From JAKFEE01 sp036675815 (GTDB lineage Bacteria; Pseudomonadota; Alphaproteobacteria; Rhodospirillales; Magnetospirillaceae): a DNA stretch of 64,000 nt. Within the stretch, counting starts at the first letter, position 1; each line of letters opens with the position of its first letter. Positions 63,509-64,000 of this stretch are shown one piece after another. The position numbers were made by a program, and so were the translations under genes. The stretch covers positions 1 to 64,000 of the forward strand of contig JAKFEE010000017.1 of assembly GCA_036675815.1 (NCBI GenBank). The letters are read 5' to 3'. The notes under the pieces were generated by a model. It was not told the origin of the DNA, did not search any database, and was given only the letters and a program-made list of their open reading frames with translations.

Positions 63509-64000
63509 CTAGGGCAACAGCTCGGCCAGGACGGTATTCAGCAGCAGGCGACCCTGCGCCGTCGTGCGTAGGCCTTCGCCCTGCCAGGTCACCATCCCGG
63601 CCTCCTCCATCCGAACCAGGCCACGGGGATCGAGCACGTCGCGCAAGGCCCGCCCGGTCTGGCGGCGGAAGCGCATCCCGTCGATGCCCTCGCCCAGGCG
63701 CAGACCCATCATCAGCAGTTCCTCGATGCGCTGATCGGCGTCGAGGGGCGCGCTGTCCTGGGTGGCATGGCCGTCGCGCGCCACCCGCGCCAGCCATATC
63801 TCGGGCGCGCGGTGCTGGCGGAAGGCCGACATCCTGCCGCCGACCAGCAGGCGGCCATGGGCGCCGGGGCCGATGCCGACCCATTCGCCGCCCCGCCAGT
63901 ACAGCAGGTTGTGCCGCGATTCCGCGCCCGGCCGCGCATGGTTCGACACCTCGTAGCCCCGCAGGCCGGCGGCGGTGCAGATGTCCTGAGTGAGCTCGTA
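63509..64000 (-). CDS. hemW: Radical SAM heme chaperone HemW, C-terminal part
   Basis: The gene is cut by the right edge, and 163 codons of its C-terminal end are visible. GYEVSNHARPGAESRHNLLYWRGGEWVGIGPGAHGRL is the HemW/HemN-like C-terminal core. A winged-helix-type HemN C-terminal domain (DADQRIEELLMMGLRLGEGID) follows. The radical SAM Cys motif lies outside the window. HemW transfers heme to respiratory enzymes rather than oxidising coproporphyrinogen, and the two are easily confused in annotation. It is convergent with the IS remnant. Confidence 0.88.
   Translation of the reverse strand, partial: YELTQDICTAAGLRGYEVSNHARPGAESRHNLLYWRGGEWVGIGPGAHGRLLVGGRMSAFRQHRAPEIWLARVARDGHATQDSAPLDADQRIEELLMMGLRLGEGIDGMRFRRQTGRALRDVLDPRGLVRMEEAGMVTWQGEGLRTTAQGRLLLNTVLAELLP

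Noticed and set aside
63509..64000. Annotation as oxygen-independent coproporphyrinogen oxidase HemN
   Set aside because: The visible C-terminal sequence fits the shorter HemW chaperone. The diagnostic N-terminal cysteines lie outside the window.

Overview
The window is about 64 kb of GC-rich (by eye about two thirds G+C), densely coded chromosomal DNA. The gene content points to an alphaproteobacterium, most likely of the Rhodospirillales type. The evidence is the dnaQ-secB-fxsA-Tim44-like-mltA neighbourhood, a membrane-anchored CycM-like cytochrome c next to kdsB-pheA, a PE-ligase-polymerase LigD, a RuBisCO-like protein paired with a cupin as in Rhodospirillum, and genes for lipid A/LPS core synthesis (kdsB, hldD). 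I see no phage, CRISPR array, plasmid functions or rRNA. The only mobile DNA is a decayed IS5-type transposase beside a tRNA-Arg gene. Species assignment is inference.

Layout. 1-3.6 kb: housekeeping (dnaQ end, secB, fxsA, Tim44-like, mltA, tRNA-Gly). 3.7-25 kb: an accessory region. It holds a TagB-like glycerophosphotransferase, then a five-gene coupled operon: a rhodopsin-transducer-like (ASRT) small protein, a TPP enzyme, an enolase-superfamily dehydratase, a large FAD/Fe-S dehydrogenase and a DUF2934 protein. A run of stress and membrane genes follows: CDF transporter, orphan solute-binding proteins, SDR, AI-2E-type permease, Na/Ca exchanger, an SDR-SPW-VKOR-SPW fusion, SPW protein, DUF533, Hsp20 and DUF2270. 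Some starts in this run are preceded by EcfG-like -35/-10 elements. 25-27.3 kb: a DUF4863-RLP-cupin operon that fits the methylthioadenosine-isoprenoid shunt. 27.3-33 kb: yejABEF peptide importer. 33-43 kb: hisN-like, cytochrome c, kdsB, pheA, M23 peptidase, xseA, purD, marR, aminopeptidase, GST.

43-52.4 kb: TAXI binding protein, then hldD-lgt-midA-pgeF-lipoprotein-prs and rplY-pth-ychF, many overlapping by 1-11 nt and so probably translationally coupled. 52.4-64 kb: a small secreted protein, ligD, an apparently non-coding structured transcript with its own promoter and terminator, a HerA-like ATPase, a TauE/SafE-SCO-YcgN-YgjP-UPF0016-Bcr series, proline iminopeptidase, tRNA-Arg, the IS remnant and the C-terminal part of hemW.

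Three unrelated families of intergenic inverted repeats lie at 36.3, 40.3-40.6 and 49.8 kb. The most interesting material is the rhodopsin-free ASRT operon, the SPW-VKOR fusion, the RLP-cupin-DUF4863 operon and the candidate ncRNA at 55.65-55.93 kb. All functional statements come from reading the translated sequence, with no database search.
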